Assembly: GCA_014860455.1 (NCBI GenBank)
Contig: JACZJQ010000191.1
Span: 1-60,457 of the forward strand
Origin: Bryobacteraceae bacterium
Lineage (GTDB): Bacteria; Acidobacteriota; Terriglobia; Bryobacterales; Bryobacteraceae
Direction of reading: 5' to 3'
Length of the DNA stretch: 60,457 nt
Shown here one piece after another: positions 16,430-25,196 of this stretch; the first letter of the stretch is position 1, and each line of letters opens with the position of its first letter. The translations under genes and the position numbers were made by a program. The notes under the pieces were generated by a model that saw only the letters and a program-made list of their open reading frames with translations, was not told the origin of the DNA and did not search any database.

Positions 16430-17341
16430 ATGTCACTGTCCAGACGTTCATTGTTTTCCGCCGCGGCGCTGCCGCTGGGCGCAGTGCGCGCCGCCGCCGC
16501 GCCAGCCGCGAAGCGGATTCCGCTGGCCGTTTCCAGCTACTCGTTCTGGCACTTCAAGCCGGTGAAGTACCCGATTGAACGGGTGATCGATACGGCGGCG
16601 AAGATCGGCTTCGACGGCGTCGAGATCCTGCACCGCCAGATGGACAACGAGACGCCGGCCTACGTCAACGCGCTGAAGAAACGGGCCTTCGAGCAGGGGC
16701 TGTCGTTCCCCATGCTGTCGATCCACCAGGACTTTGTCTTCCCGGAAAAGGCCGAGCGTCAGAAGCATATCGATCACACGCGGCGCTGCCTGGAACTGTC
16801 GGCGCGGCTTGGGATTCCGGCCATGCGGCTGAACTCAGGCCGATGGAAAACGATTCCGAGCTTCGACGATCTAATGAAGGTGAAAGGCAACGAGCCGCCT
16901 CTGGCCGGCTACAAACTGGATGACGCGATCGCGTGGTGCGTCGAGTCGATCAACGCCTGCCTGCCGGATGCTGAGAAACTGGGCGTCCAGATGTGCCTGG
17001 AAAACCATTGGGGCCTGACCACCGACATCGACGTCCTGCTGAAGATCCACGCCATGGTGAACTCGCCGTGGCTGGGGTTGAACCTGGATACGGGCAACTA
17101 CCCGGCGGCGGAGCCCTACGACGGCATCGCCAAACTGGCGCCGAAAGCGACCATCGTGCAGGCAAAGACGTACTATGGCGGCGGCGAATGGTACACGCTC
17201 GACCTCGACTATCCGCGCATCGCCAAGATCTTGCGCAACGCCGGCTTCCACGGCTGGGTGTCGCTGGAGATGGAAGGCAAGGAAGAGCCCGACGCCGCGG
17301 TCCAGAAGAGCTACGACGTGCTGCGGAAGGCGTTCGCGTGA
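16430..17341 (+). CDS. Exported sugar phosphate isomerase/epimerase-like TIM barrel
   Basis: A 303-residue protein of the AP-endonuclease-2/xylose-isomerase-like family. It begins with a Tat-type signal ([18 protein letters not shown]). The barrel shows '[20 protein letters not shown]', '[20 protein letters not shown]', '[20 protein letters not shown]' and the C-terminal '[20 protein letters not shown]'. The Glu, His and Asp residues in these blocks are the usual metal ligands. AGGAGG lies about ten bases before the ATG. Acidobacterial and planctomycete genomes have many exported members with unknown sugar substrates. It stands alone after a 76-base gap. Confidence 0.75.
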   Translation: MSLSRRSLFSAAALPLGAVRAAAAPAAKRIPLAVSSYSFWHFKPVKYPIERVIDTAAKIGFDGVEILHRQMDNETPAYVNALKKRAFEQGLSFPMLSIHQDFVFPEKAERQKHIDHTRRCLELSARLGIPAMRLNSGRWKTIPSFDDLMKVKGNEPPLAGYKLDDAIAWCVESINACLPDAEKLGVQMCLENHWGLTTDIDVLLKIHAMVNSPWLGLNLDTGNYPAAEPYDGIAKLAPKATIVQAKTYYGGGEWYTLDLDYPRIAKILRNAGFHGWVSLEMEGKEEPDAAVQKSYDVLRKAFA

Positions 17342-17413
17342 GGTAGTCGCTTGGCCAGCGGGGGCAAGCCAGATTTGAACTTGAGTCTCGCCCGCCCCCG
17401 CCGACCGTTCAGT

Positions 17414-19609
17414 CTACCTCATCCACTTGATGAAGTTGACATAGACGTGGCCCAGTATTGGACCGTACTGGTGCAACCCGGGGACGTGCCCGACACCGGT
17501 AATGCCCAACAGTACTTTTCCTTGACCATGACGCATCAGCGCGAAGGTGCCTTCGGTTACAGTCCGGTCACTACGGCACCCTCCCCATGCCTGGCAGTAG
17601 CTTGAGTGAGTCGGCAGGCCGTGCCAACCCGGCGTATGTCCGAATGCCCAATACCAGATGAGATCATAGGACCCTGCGGGCGGGGCATACTGCGCCGTCT
17701 GCATCGAACCTCGATTGATGAGGTAGTTGGTGTATTGGCTGACAACATCAGGCTCGGTGGGTGGGTCCCAAGTGGGTATCCCGTCGAAGAGAGGGCTCTG
17801 GCCGATGGGCTTGATGTAGCCGTACCTGTCGAGCACCGCGGGATAGTAACCGCCAGTGTGAGCCGATCCCACACCAGCGTACGAGAGGATGAACTTGCCA
17901 AAGGCATCCGCGATCATCGGGGAGCCCTCTGAAACGGCCTGAGCGATCGCCACCGCCGGAGCGCCTGCAAACTCCGTTGGCTGCGCAGTGAAGCCGGCGA
18001 CGATGATCCTCTTCTTGAGCTTCTGCTCAGTGGCCTGGCTTGCGGGAACCTCGTCGAATTTGATTCCTGCGGAAGCTAGAGAGCTGCGCAGGTAATCAAC
18101 AGTCGAATCTGGATTATTCCTGGTGAGGAGAAGCACTTTCTTTCTCGGTGAGAGTCCATAGTGCGCTCTCACTTCATTCTCATCGAAGTCCGAGAGTTCA
18201 GTCAGAGGTAAGTGGTGTTCAAGACCAACGCATTCGTAATACATTACATTTGCGGTTTCCCCATCGGCCACTGAGTTGCAGTTGGTAACTCGCACTGCCG
18301 GCGTTCCCCGTCCCTCAACGACGCTGTAATCTCCTAGCCCCATGGCGTGTCCGGCTTCATGGAGGAAGACTCGAAGGAACGGCTCAAAACTCTCATCTAC
18401 GCCGCCGCTGGGGGGAAAGACCGAATATGGTCCGTGAACCCATTTTGTGTTGTGGGATGTGGTCATCGTGATGTTGATCGAGAAAGTATGCTGAAGGAAC
18501 GGTAGCCACAAATCAAACTTGACAGGCCAGGTGATGCCAGCCGCTGAACAGTTCTTGTTGAGCTTGTCCCACAGGCCCGAGCAGAGATCGTCGGTTCTGA
18601 TGTTTAAGTCCGCTATCTCGGTCCATGACGATTTTTTTTTGAATGTAATAATATGCTCTGGGGCAAGAGCGTCGGCCCACTGTTTCAGGGCTCCGGCGAT
18701 CTCGTTTTCAATTGTGGATTGTTGGTAAGGCGCTGTGGCAATGTTGTCAACGATGTCATAAACAACAGTTGCTCCTTGTTTCCATCGGCTGTATTTCATT
18801 GACCAATCGCTAAAGTGATTAGTCCTGACGACTGCGAACCTTCCAGTAGGGTCTGAAGTTGCATCGACGCGAAACCAGGCACTCAACTGTTCTGCGGTGC
18901 TGAAGAAGACCTGACCGTTTCGGGCGGGCATGGTAGTTCCGTCGACGATGCCATCCTGATCAATGTCTGTGTACGGAATCTGTATCTCAAGGTCACCTCC
19001 GGTGACGAGGTTGTCGGGCAGCAGGCTGAAGGCGAGCGTGACGATGCCGTCTTGCGTATCCGGATTGATGAGATTTGGCTTGGCCGGTAGCGCCTTGGCC
19101 CTAATGACCTTCCATGAATCCAATGCCTGTGGCGGAAGGACTACCTTCAGCCCAACGAGTGGCGAAGCTGAGTCAGTGACCTCAAGGCTCCCGCCTGGAG
19201 GCCCAACCAGAGCGGCCGCGTCCGCTTCAACATTTTCAACTACCTGAAGTGTGATGCTTCCCCCAGGACCCGACGCGAGCGTCACCTCCAAGCTGTTCAC
19301 CTCCTTGGCCGCGATCGGGAGAGTGATCTCGGCCACCTGTCGGTTGAACTTATCAGGCGAGATGACAACAGCACCGTTCAGTATCACGGTTGCGCTACTG
19401 ACACGGTTGTCGCCCGAAGCTGTCCCGTTGCGGACATACAGAACGGCCGGACCCCCTGCCCCAGGAAATGTGATCGACTGGGCGGTCGGTGCACCAGTTG
19501 ACCGGGTAAAGGCGGTGGCCGGGAGAGTTTCAATCTGATGAACGGCTGCGCTGACGGGCGCCAGCAGCCCGACAAGGAGCAGAGCAGTCGCTGGAGTATT
19601 TGCGAACAT
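17414..19609 (-). CDS. Secreted metzincin-type zinc protease with C-terminal amidotransferase-like region
   Basis: A 731-residue protein with an N-terminal signal peptide (MFANTPATALLLVGLLAPVS). Residues about 25-270 are beta-rich with no recognised family. The catalytic part has HEAGHAMGLGD (HExxHxxGxxD), then 'ANVMYYECVG', which fits a metzincin Met-turn. The third ligand position is Asp, as in snapalysins, instead of the more common His. After 'SPRKKVLLLTRNNPDSTVDY' the last 250 residues resemble a Rossmann/ThuA-like amidotransferase fold, possibly non-catalytic. The coding strand includes an A9 run (complement of 18632-18640). Base composition is more AT-rich and less skewed than its neighbours, which hints at transfer. 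Its target is unknown. Confidence 0.6.
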   Translation of the reverse strand: MFANTPATALLLVGLLAPVSAAVHQIETLPATAFTRSTGAPTAQSITFPGAGGPAVLYVRNGTASGDNRVSSATVILNGAVVISPDKFNRQVAEITLPIAAKEVNSLEVTLASGPGGSITLQVVENVEADAAALVGPPGGSLEVTDSASPLVGLKVVLPPQALDSWKVIRAKALPAKPNLINPDTQDGIVTLAFSLLPDNLVTGGDLEIQIPYTDIDQDGIVDGTTMPARNGQVFFSTAEQLSAWFRVDATSDPTGRFAVVRTNHFSDWSMKYSRWKQGATVVYDIVDNIATAPYQQSTIENEIAGALKQWADALAPEHIITFKKKSSWTEIADLNIRTDDLCSGLWDKLNKNCSAAGITWPVKFDLWLPFLQHTFSINITMTTSHNTKWVHGPYSVFPPSGGVDESFEPFLRVFLHEAGHAMGLGDYSVVEGRGTPAVRVTNCNSVADGETANVMYYECVGLEHHLPLTELSDFDENEVRAHYGLSPRKKVLLLTRNNPDSTVDYLRSSLASAGIKFDEVPASQATEQKLKKRIIVAGFTAQPTEFAGAPAVAIAQAVSEGSPMIADAFGKFILSYAGVGSAHTGGYYPAVLDRYGYIKPIGQSPLFDGIPTWDPPTEPDVVSQYTNYLINRGSMQTAQYAPPAGSYDLIWYWAFGHTPGWHGLPTHSSYCQAWGGCRSDRTVTEGTFALMRHGQGKVLLGITGVGHVPGLHQYGPILGHVYVNFIKWMR

Positions 19610-19824
19610 TGGCGTACCTCATGTTGCTGGATGCAACGCCGCAGTGTAACCGGGGTTGGTTGATCCCGGAGCTGAAATCTCCAGAAATTCACTTCCCTTC
19701 GTTTCACTTCGCGCGGTGTGCGACTGCAGTATCCCCGATCAGCAACGGAGGGCAAGCACGCCAATCGGTTCTCGCGGGTCCTCCGGGGTGATCGGTCTGG
19801 TAAGATGTCGCTTACTCCAAAGCG

Positions 19825-21117
19825 ATGTCTGTTCCAAGCGGCAATACGGGGCGAGGTGGCGGGAGCCGGGAACTTCACACCTGGAAGGAGATCGGGGAGT
19901 ATCTCTCGGTGACGCCCAGGACAGCGCAGGCTTGGGAGCAGGAGCGGGGTCTGCCTGTGCACCGGCTGCCGGGCGGGCGAGGGCGCGTCATCGCATACAC
20001 GGGCGAGATTGACGAGTGGAAGCGGACGGTCCCGGTTTCGAACGGAGCGGCGCCCAACGGCGGGAAGCGATGGGGACGGATCGGGATTGGGGTTGGGTTG
20101 GCGATCGGTGTCGTGGCCGCTCTGATATGGGCTTACTTGCCGCGGTCTGGGCCGGGTGGGTTCAGGGTGGATGGGTCAACGCTGGTTGCGCTCGACAAGG
20201 GCGGCAAGGACCTTTGGCGCTATCCGATCCCGAATCAGTATCATTACACGCAGCACCGCACGTCCCGGGAGCCGCAGATTCTATTGACCGATCTCGATAG
20301 TGACGGGCGGAGCGAAGTCCTGGTCAATGTGGAGGCCAATGAGCCCAGCCCGGACCGCAACGCGCTGCTGATCTGCCTGTCGCCGTCTGGAAGCGAATTG
20401 TGGCGGTTCGCGCCCGGCCGGCATGTGAGGAGTCCGGTTGACGAGTTTCCATTGCCATACAGGATCCCGGACTTTGCTCTCATCCGGACGTCGCCCGAGG
20501 CAAAGCCGAAGATCGTGGTCAGCAGTCACCATCTGATCCTCTATGCGAACCAGGTGGCGCTGCTGGACGCCATGACCGGCCGGATCGAGCGCCAATATTG
20601 GCATTCGGGCGCGTTGCAGCGCCTGGTTGTTCATGACGCCGATGCCGACGGGCGGCCGGAGATCTACCTCGGCGGCATCCACAATGGATCGAAGCAGGCG
20701 GTGCTGGTGGTGCTGGATCCGGAGACGATGGACGGGGCCTCGGTAGAGGGCAATCCCGAATATCAACTTGCGGGATTCGCGCCCGGGCGGGAGATAGCAA
20801 GGGTGTATTTCCCGGCATCGTGCCATACGCGAAAGCTGGGGCAGTATAACGTGGCCGCATCGCTCAAGCCAGAGTCCGGCGGCATAGAGGTTGCGGTGTG
20901 GGATCCTGTTCCTGGCGCGGATCACGTTGTTCATCACTACCTGTTGAACGCGGACCTGTCGCTGCGCAGGATGATTGAAGGCGACAACTACCTTGGGATC
21001 CACAACTCGCTTCGTCTTGCCGGATTCATTGATCACGACCTGACCGAGGGCGAGCGCGACGCCAAGCGGGCCATCCAGGTCGTCAGACCCGGCCAGGCGG
21101 CCCCGGCGCGTCGCTGA
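19825..21117 (+). CDS. Membrane-anchored HTH protein with FG-GAP/VCBS-like exterior domain
   Basis: A 430-residue protein in three parts. Residues about 15-60 are a MerR/excisionase-like helix-turn-helix ('WKEIGEYLSVTPRTAQAWEQ' followed by ERGLPVHRLPGGRGRV). One membrane helix follows (about 83-105, GIGVGLAIGVVAALIWAYL). The rest faces outward and contains 'LTDLDSDGRSEVLVNVE' and 'DADADGRPEIYLGG', the DxDxDGxxE calcium-type motif of FG-GAP/VCBS repeats. The layout suggests a ToxR-like one-component sensor: DNA binding inside, ligand sensing outside. It is divergent from the protease gene. A weak extended -10 (TGGTAAGAT, 19798-19806) lies upstream. Its ligand and targets are unknown. Confidence 0.65.
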   Translation: MSVPSGNTGRGGGSRELHTWKEIGEYLSVTPRTAQAWEQERGLPVHRLPGGRGRVIAYTGEIDEWKRTVPVSNGAAPNGGKRWGRIGIGVGLAIGVVAALIWAYLPRSGPGGFRVDGSTLVALDKGGKDLWRYPIPNQYHYTQHRTSREPQILLTDLDSDGRSEVLVNVEANEPSPDRNALLICLSPSGSELWRFAPGRHVRSPVDEFPLPYRIPDFALIRTSPEAKPKIVVSSHHLILYANQVALLDAMTGRIERQYWHSGALQRLVVHDADADGRPEIYLGGIHNGSKQAVLVVLDPETMDGASVEGNPEYQLAGFAPGREIARVYFPASCHTRKLGQYNVAASLKPESGGIEVAVWDPVPGADHVVHHYLLNADLSLRRMIEGDNYLGIHNSLRLAGFIDHDLTEGERDAKRAIQVVRPGQAAPARR

Positions 21118-21134
21118 TTTCAGACATTGGCATC

Positions 21135-21143
21135 TGATATAAT
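21135..21143 (+). promoter_or_regulatory. Candidate promoter of the methylmalonyl-CoA operon
   Basis: A perfect TATAAT (21138-21143) preceded by TG at 21135-21136 makes an extended -10. No good -35 is visible (TGATTT at 21115-21120 with a 17-base spacer). Transcription would start near 21150, about 70 nt before the first gene. Confidence 0.5.
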
Positions 21144-21217
21144 TCGGGTGGACACTCTCAACCGCTCTTCTTCTATCATTAGGTTGAGAATCTGTCCTAC
21201 AAGGTACTTATTCACAT

Positions 21218-22723
21218 ATGTCTAAGAAAATCGATGTGACCGAACTCATCTTGCGCGATGCCCATCAGAGCCTGATGGCCACGCGCATGGCGATGGAGGA
21301 TATGGTCCCGGCTTGCGAGAACATCGACAAGGCCGGCTACTGGTCGGTGGAGTGCTGGGGTGGAGCAACATTCGACTCCTGCATCCGATTTCTGAACGAG
21401 GATCCGTGGGAACGGCTGCGGCAGTTCCGCAAGTTGCTGCCGAATAGCCGTCTGCAAATGCTGTTGCGGGGCCAGAACCTGCTCGGTTACCGGCACTACG
21501 AGGACACCGTGGTGGACCATTTCGTAGAAAAGGCAGCCAGCAACGGCATGGACGTCTTCCGCGTGTTCGACGCGTTGAACGACATCCGGAACGTGCGCCG
21601 ATCGGTACAAGCCGTAAAGCGCGCGGGCAAGCACGCGCAAGGAACGATTTGTTACACGGTGAGTCCGCTGCACACCGTGCCGGCGTTTGTGGAATTCGCT
21701 GAGCAACTGGTGGAGATGGGCTGCGACTCGCTTTGCATCAAGGACATGGCGGCGCTGCTGAAGCCGCAACCGGCATATGAACTTGTGAAGGCCATCAAGG
21801 CGGCCTGCGGCAAGGAGATGCGGGTTCACGTGCACGTGCATGCGACGACGGGCGTGACGCTGGTGAGCTTGATGAAGGCGATCGAGGCCGGCGCCGATTG
21901 CGTGGATACGGCGATCAGTTCGCTGTCGTTAGGTCCTGGGCACAACCCGACCGAATCGCTGGCCGAGATGCTGCAGGGCACGGGGTATCACACGGAGCTC
22001 GACAAGGAGCGGCTGAGGAAAATCAAGGAGCATTTCGCAGGAGTGCGGCCGCGATACAAGGAGTTTCTGTCCGACATCACGGGCGTGGAGACCGACATTT
22101 TCGATTCTCAGATTCCTGGCGGGATGATCTCGAACATGGAGTCGCAGTTGAAGCAGCAGGGCGCGGGCGACAAGCTGAAGGCAGTGCTCGAGGAAGTGCC
22201 GAACGTGCGCAAGGTGGCCGGGTATCCGCCGCTGGTGACGCCGTCGTCGCAGATTGTGGGCACGCAGGCGGTGTTTAACGTGATGATGGGCGACTACAAG
22301 GTGCTCACCGGGGAGTTTGCCGATCTGATGTTGGGTTACTACGGAACGACGATCGGTCCGCGTGATCAGAAGATCGTGGAACTGGCGGCGAACCAGACCA
22401 AGAAAGACCGGATCACCTGCCGTCCGGCGGACACGCTGAAGCCCGAATGGGAAGGGCTGCGGTCAATGGCGCTGGCGTTGAAGGGCTGCGACGGGTCGGA
22501 CGAAGACGTGTTGACCTACGCGATGTTCCCGCAGGTGGCGCCGAAGTTCTTTTCGACGCGGCACGAGGGCTCGAAGAATTTGGGCAAGGATCCGTCAAAG
22601 GCGCCAGCGCCGGCACCGGCGCCGGCATCTGGCGACGCGGGCAAGGGTCCGGTACAGACGACGGTCGCCTATGAGATCAAGCTGAACGGCAAGACGACCA
22701 AAGTCACGGTTTCGCCCGCCTAA
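21218..22723 (+). CDS. Methylmalonyl-CoA carboxyltransferase 5S subunit (transcarboxylase, biotin-dependent)
   Basis: A 501-residue protein that follows the Propionibacterium 5S subunit closely from memory: 'LRDAHQSLMATRMAMEDMVP', 'GYWSVECWGGATFDSCIRFL', 'NSRLQMLLRGQNLLGYRHYE', 'TPSSQIVGTQAVFNVMMG' and a C-terminal tail 'VAYEIKLNGKTTKVTVSPA'. Metal ligands are expected at the N-terminal Asp in LRDAHQ and at the His pair in VHVHATTG; the carboxylated Lys should be in IKDMAALL. The enzyme exchanges CO2 between oxaloacetate/pyruvate and biotin on the 1.3S carrier. A pyruvate carboxylase B or oxaloacetate decarboxylase alpha role is possible, but no biotin carboxylase or membrane pump gene is nearby. 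First gene of a nine-gene operon. Confidence 0.88.
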   Translation: MSKKIDVTELILRDAHQSLMATRMAMEDMVPACENIDKAGYWSVECWGGATFDSCIRFLNEDPWERLRQFRKLLPNSRLQMLLRGQNLLGYRHYEDTVVDHFVEKAASNGMDVFRVFDALNDIRNVRRSVQAVKRAGKHAQGTICYTVSPLHTVPAFVEFAEQLVEMGCDSLCIKDMAALLKPQPAYELVKAIKAACGKEMRVHVHVHATTGVTLVSLMKAIEAGADCVDTAISSLSLGPGHNPTESLAEMLQGTGYHTELDKERLRKIKEHFAGVRPRYKEFLSDITGVETDIFDSQIPGGMISNMESQLKQQGAGDKLKAVLEEVPNVRKVAGYPPLVTPSSQIVGTQAVFNVMMGDYKVLTGEFADLMLGYYGTTIGPRDQKIVELAANQTKKDRITCRPADTLKPEWEGLRSMALALKGCDGSDEDVLTYAMFPQVAPKFFSTRHEGSKNLGKDPSKAPAPAPAPASGDAGKGPVQTTVAYEIKLNGKTTKVTVSPA

Positions 22724-22879
22724 GGAGGGCGCGCCGATTGGAACCTCCAAGGCCTGAGTCAGGCAATTTCATAAGTCGCAATGATCAGCGCCGCACGGCG
22801 CCGCGGCTCAATGCCGCTGGTGCGCCTGCGCCGCAACCAATGGTTTGGTGTTGAGGAAAACTCATCGGGATTCATAGAT

Positions 22880-24424
22880 ATGTCAATGGAAAAGAAGATC
22901 TCAGATTTGAAGAAGCGCCGCGAGAAGCTGCACCACGGCGGCGGCGTGGATAAGTTGGAGAAGCACCGGTTGCAGGGCAAGATGACGGCTCGGGAACGCA
23001 TTGAGGGGATCCTCGATGCGGGCTCGCTGCAAGAGGTGGGGCTGTTTGCGCAGCACCGCGCGACGCAGTTTGGCATGGAGGGCAAGGAGGTGCCGGCCGA
23101 CGGCGTGGTGACGGGCGCGGGCACCATCGACGGGCGTCTGGTGCATTTCGCGAGCCAGGACTTCACGGTGATGGGCGGCTCGGCCGGCGAGCTGCACTCG
23201 GTGAAGGTGGCCAAGATCATGGAGCAGTCGCTGAAGACCGGGACGCCGTTTGTGTTTATCAATGACTCGGGCGGAGCGCGGGTGCAGGAAGGCATCGACA
23301 GCCTGAGCGGGTACGGCCAGGTGTTCTATTCAAACGTTCAACTGTCAGGCGCAGTGCCGCAGATTTCGATGATCTGCGGGCCGTGCGCGGGCGGGGCGGC
23401 GTATTCGCCGGCGCTGACCGATTTCATCATTCAGACGCGCAAGGCGCAGATGTTCATCACCGGGCCGCAGGTGATCAAGCAGGTGACGGGCGAGACGGTG
23501 ACCGCCGATGCGCTGGGCGGGCCTGACGCGCATATGGTGAATTCGGGCGTGATCCACTTCATCGCCGAGGACGACCACGAAGCGCTGCTGGTGTGCAAGA
23601 AGCTGATCAGCTTCCTGCCGAACAACAACATGGAAGATCCGCCGGAGGTCCCGTCGGACTGCAACATCGAGCCGGTGCCGGAGCTGAACACGATCGTGCC
23701 CGACGATCCGAAGCAGCCCTACGACGTGCGCGAAGTGATTCTGCGCGTTGTGGACAATGCCGATTTCCTTGAAGTTCAGGCGGCGTATGCGCCGAACCTG
23801 GTGATTGGGTTTGCGCGCATCTGCGGACGTTCGGTGGGCGTGGTGGCCAACCAGCCGTCGTATCTGGCCGGGGTGCTCGACATCAACGCCTCGGACAAAG
23901 GGGCGCGGTTCGTGCGCTTCTGCAATGCGTTCAACATCCCGTTGATTACCCTGGTCGACTGCCCCGGTTTCCTGCCTGGCGTGCAGCAGGAATATGGCGG
24001 CATCATCCGGCATGGAGCGAAGCTGCTGTTCGCCTATTCGGCGGCGACGGTGCCGAAGCTGACCATTACGCTGCGCAAGTCCTACGGCGGCGCGCATATC
24101 GCGATGTGCTGCAAGGATCTGGGGGCGGACCGGGCGTTCGCGTGGCCGACGGCGGAGATCGCCGTGATGGGTGCGGAAGGCGCGGCTGAGATTGTGTTCC
24201 GCAAAGAGATCTCGGAGGCCGAAGACAAACCCGCCAAGCGCAAAGAGATGATTGCGATGTACCGCGACGCTTTTTCGAATCCCTACGTCGCCGCGGGCCG
24301 GCGGCTGGTGGACGACGTGATCGAACCGGCGGATACGCGGCGCGTGCTGGCGCAGTCACTGGAATACCTGCACACGAAGCGTGAACTGCGGCCGGCCAAG
24401 AAGCATGGCCTGATTCCGCTCTAA
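22880..24424 (+). CDS. Methylmalonyl-CoA carboxyltransferase 12S subunit / acyl-CoA carboxyltransferase
   Basis: A 514-residue carboxyltransferase of the MmdA/PccB family. It shows 'GKMTARERIEGILDAGSLQE', 'FINDSGGARVQEGIDSLSGY', 'GPCAGGAAYSPALTDFI' and 'DCPGFLPGVQQEYGGIIRHG', the two crotonase-type half-sites that bind CoA and biotin. It moves the carboxyl group between methylmalonyl-CoA/propionyl-CoA and biotin. The ATG at 22880 (or 22886) fits the family start MEKKISDLKKRREK; an upstream in-frame ATG at 22781 would add 33 unrelated residues and lacks a ribosome site. It lies 156 bases after the 5S gene. Confidence 0.9.
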   Translation: MSMEKKISDLKKRREKLHHGGGVDKLEKHRLQGKMTARERIEGILDAGSLQEVGLFAQHRATQFGMEGKEVPADGVVTGAGTIDGRLVHFASQDFTVMGGSAGELHSVKVAKIMEQSLKTGTPFVFINDSGGARVQEGIDSLSGYGQVFYSNVQLSGAVPQISMICGPCAGGAAYSPALTDFIIQTRKAQMFITGPQVIKQVTGETVTADALGGPDAHMVNSGVIHFIAEDDHEALLVCKKLISFLPNNNMEDPPEVPSDCNIEPVPELNTIVPDDPKQPYDVREVILRVVDNADFLEVQAAYAPNLVIGFARICGRSVGVVANQPSYLAGVLDINASDKGARFVRFCNAFNIPLITLVDCPGFLPGVQQEYGGIIRHGAKLLFAYSAATVPKLTITLRKSYGGAHIAMCCKDLGADRAFAWPTAEIAVMGAEGAAEIVFRKEISEAEDKPAKRKEMIAMYRDAFSNPYVAAGRRLVDDVIEPADTRRVLAQSLEYLHTKRELRPAKKHGLIPL

Positions 24425-24446
24425 GTGAGGAGAACGGAGCGAACGC

Positions 24447-24770
24447 ATGGAACAAGCGAGTCTAAAAACACTTAGCGAGCAGATTGAATCCCTGCAACGC
24501 CAGATCGAGGCTCTGACGGCGCGTCTGGCGCAGGTGGAAGGCTACGGACCGGCGGCCGCGCCGCCTGTGCCGTCGGTCGCCACGCCGTCGCCGTCGGTCC
24601 AGGAAGGCATCTCGGAAGAGACGCTGCTGGCGATCGCGGCGGCCGTATCGGCGTATCTCGGAAAGCGCGCGCCGATCCGCCAGGTCCGCCTGGTGTCGTC
24701 GCAGGCCTGGGCACAGCAGGGGCGCGCCTTTATTCAAGCGTCGCATCGCATCGAGAGAAAACAGGACTAA
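24447..24770 (+). CDS. Small carboxyltransferase-associated protein (possible soluble MmdE/OadG-tail relative)
   Basis: A 107-residue protein with no catalytic motif. Residues 5-35 predict a coiled coil (LKTLSEQIESLQRQIEALTA). A Pro/Ser linker follows, then a conserved-looking block 'EETLLAIAAAVSAYLGKRAP' and 'IRQVRLVSSQAWAQQGRAFI'. That block resembles the C-terminal tail of the OadG/MmdD gamma or delta subunits and the epsilon subunit of methylmalonyl-CoA decarboxylase, which hold the carboxyltransferase and biotin subunits together. Here there is no transmembrane helix. Its place between 12S and 1.3S genes supports an assembly role. This is inference from resemblance, not a proven homology. 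GGAG lies seven bases before the start. Confidence 0.6.
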   Translation: MEQASLKTLSEQIESLQRQIEALTARLAQVEGYGPAAAPPVPSVATPSPSVQEGISEETLLAIAAAVSAYLGKRAPIRQVRLVSSQAWAQQGRAFIQASHRIERKQD

Positions 24771-24785
24771 GGGGAGAAGCCAGCC

Positions 24786-25178
24786 GTGAAATTGAAGATC
24801 ACTCTTGAGAACCGAGTATATGAAGTGGAAGTGGAGGCGACCGAGGCTGAAGCCAACAAGCCGATCCCCGGTTACATGATCCAGCCTGGCGCCGTGCGCA
24901 TGCCTGCGGCAGCGCCGATGGCGCCGGCCGGCGGTGCGCCGAAGGACGAAGGCAATGTGGACGAATCAAAGGTGTGCCGCAGCCCGATCAACGGCATTGT
25001 GGTGAAGGTGGCGGCCCAGGAGGGCCAGCAGATCCAGACCGGCGACACGCTGCTGATTCTGGAAGCGATGAAAATGGAAACCGCCATCACGGCGCCGAAT
25101 GCGGGCAAGGTGGTGAAGGTGCGGGTGGGCGCTGGAGACGGCGTCACCGCAGGCCAGATTCTGGTGGACTTTGAATAG
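24786..25178 (+). CDS. Biotin carboxyl carrier (transcarboxylase 1.3S subunit)
   Basis: A 130-residue biotinyl-lipoyl domain protein. It begins MKLKITLENRVYEVEVEATE, has an Ala/Pro linker, and carries the biotinylation site EAMKMET (Lys in AMKM) within 'GDTLLILEAMKMETAITAP'. The start is GTG at 24786 with GGGGAG upstream. The N-terminal segment matches the 1.3S subunit that binds between 12S and 5S. It carries the carboxyl group between the two active sites. The gap to the small helper gene is 15 bases and to the epimerase 18. Confidence 0.93.
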   Translation: MKLKITLENRVYEVEVEATEAEANKPIPGYMIQPGAVRMPAAAPMAPAGGAPKDEGNVDESKVCRSPINGIVVKVAAQEGQQIQTGDTLLILEAMKMETAITAPNAGKVVKVRVGAGDGVTAGQILVDFE

Positions 25179-25196
25179 GGAGGAGGCGCTATAGCC

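Noticed and set aside
22788-22801. Short hairpin GCGCC/GGCGC between 5S and 12S genes
   Set aside because: Only five base pairs with no U run; not enough to call a terminator in GC-rich DNA.
22781-22879. Extra 33 N-terminal residues for the 12S subunit
   Set aside because: Arg-rich, unlike the family, with no ribosome site at 22781.
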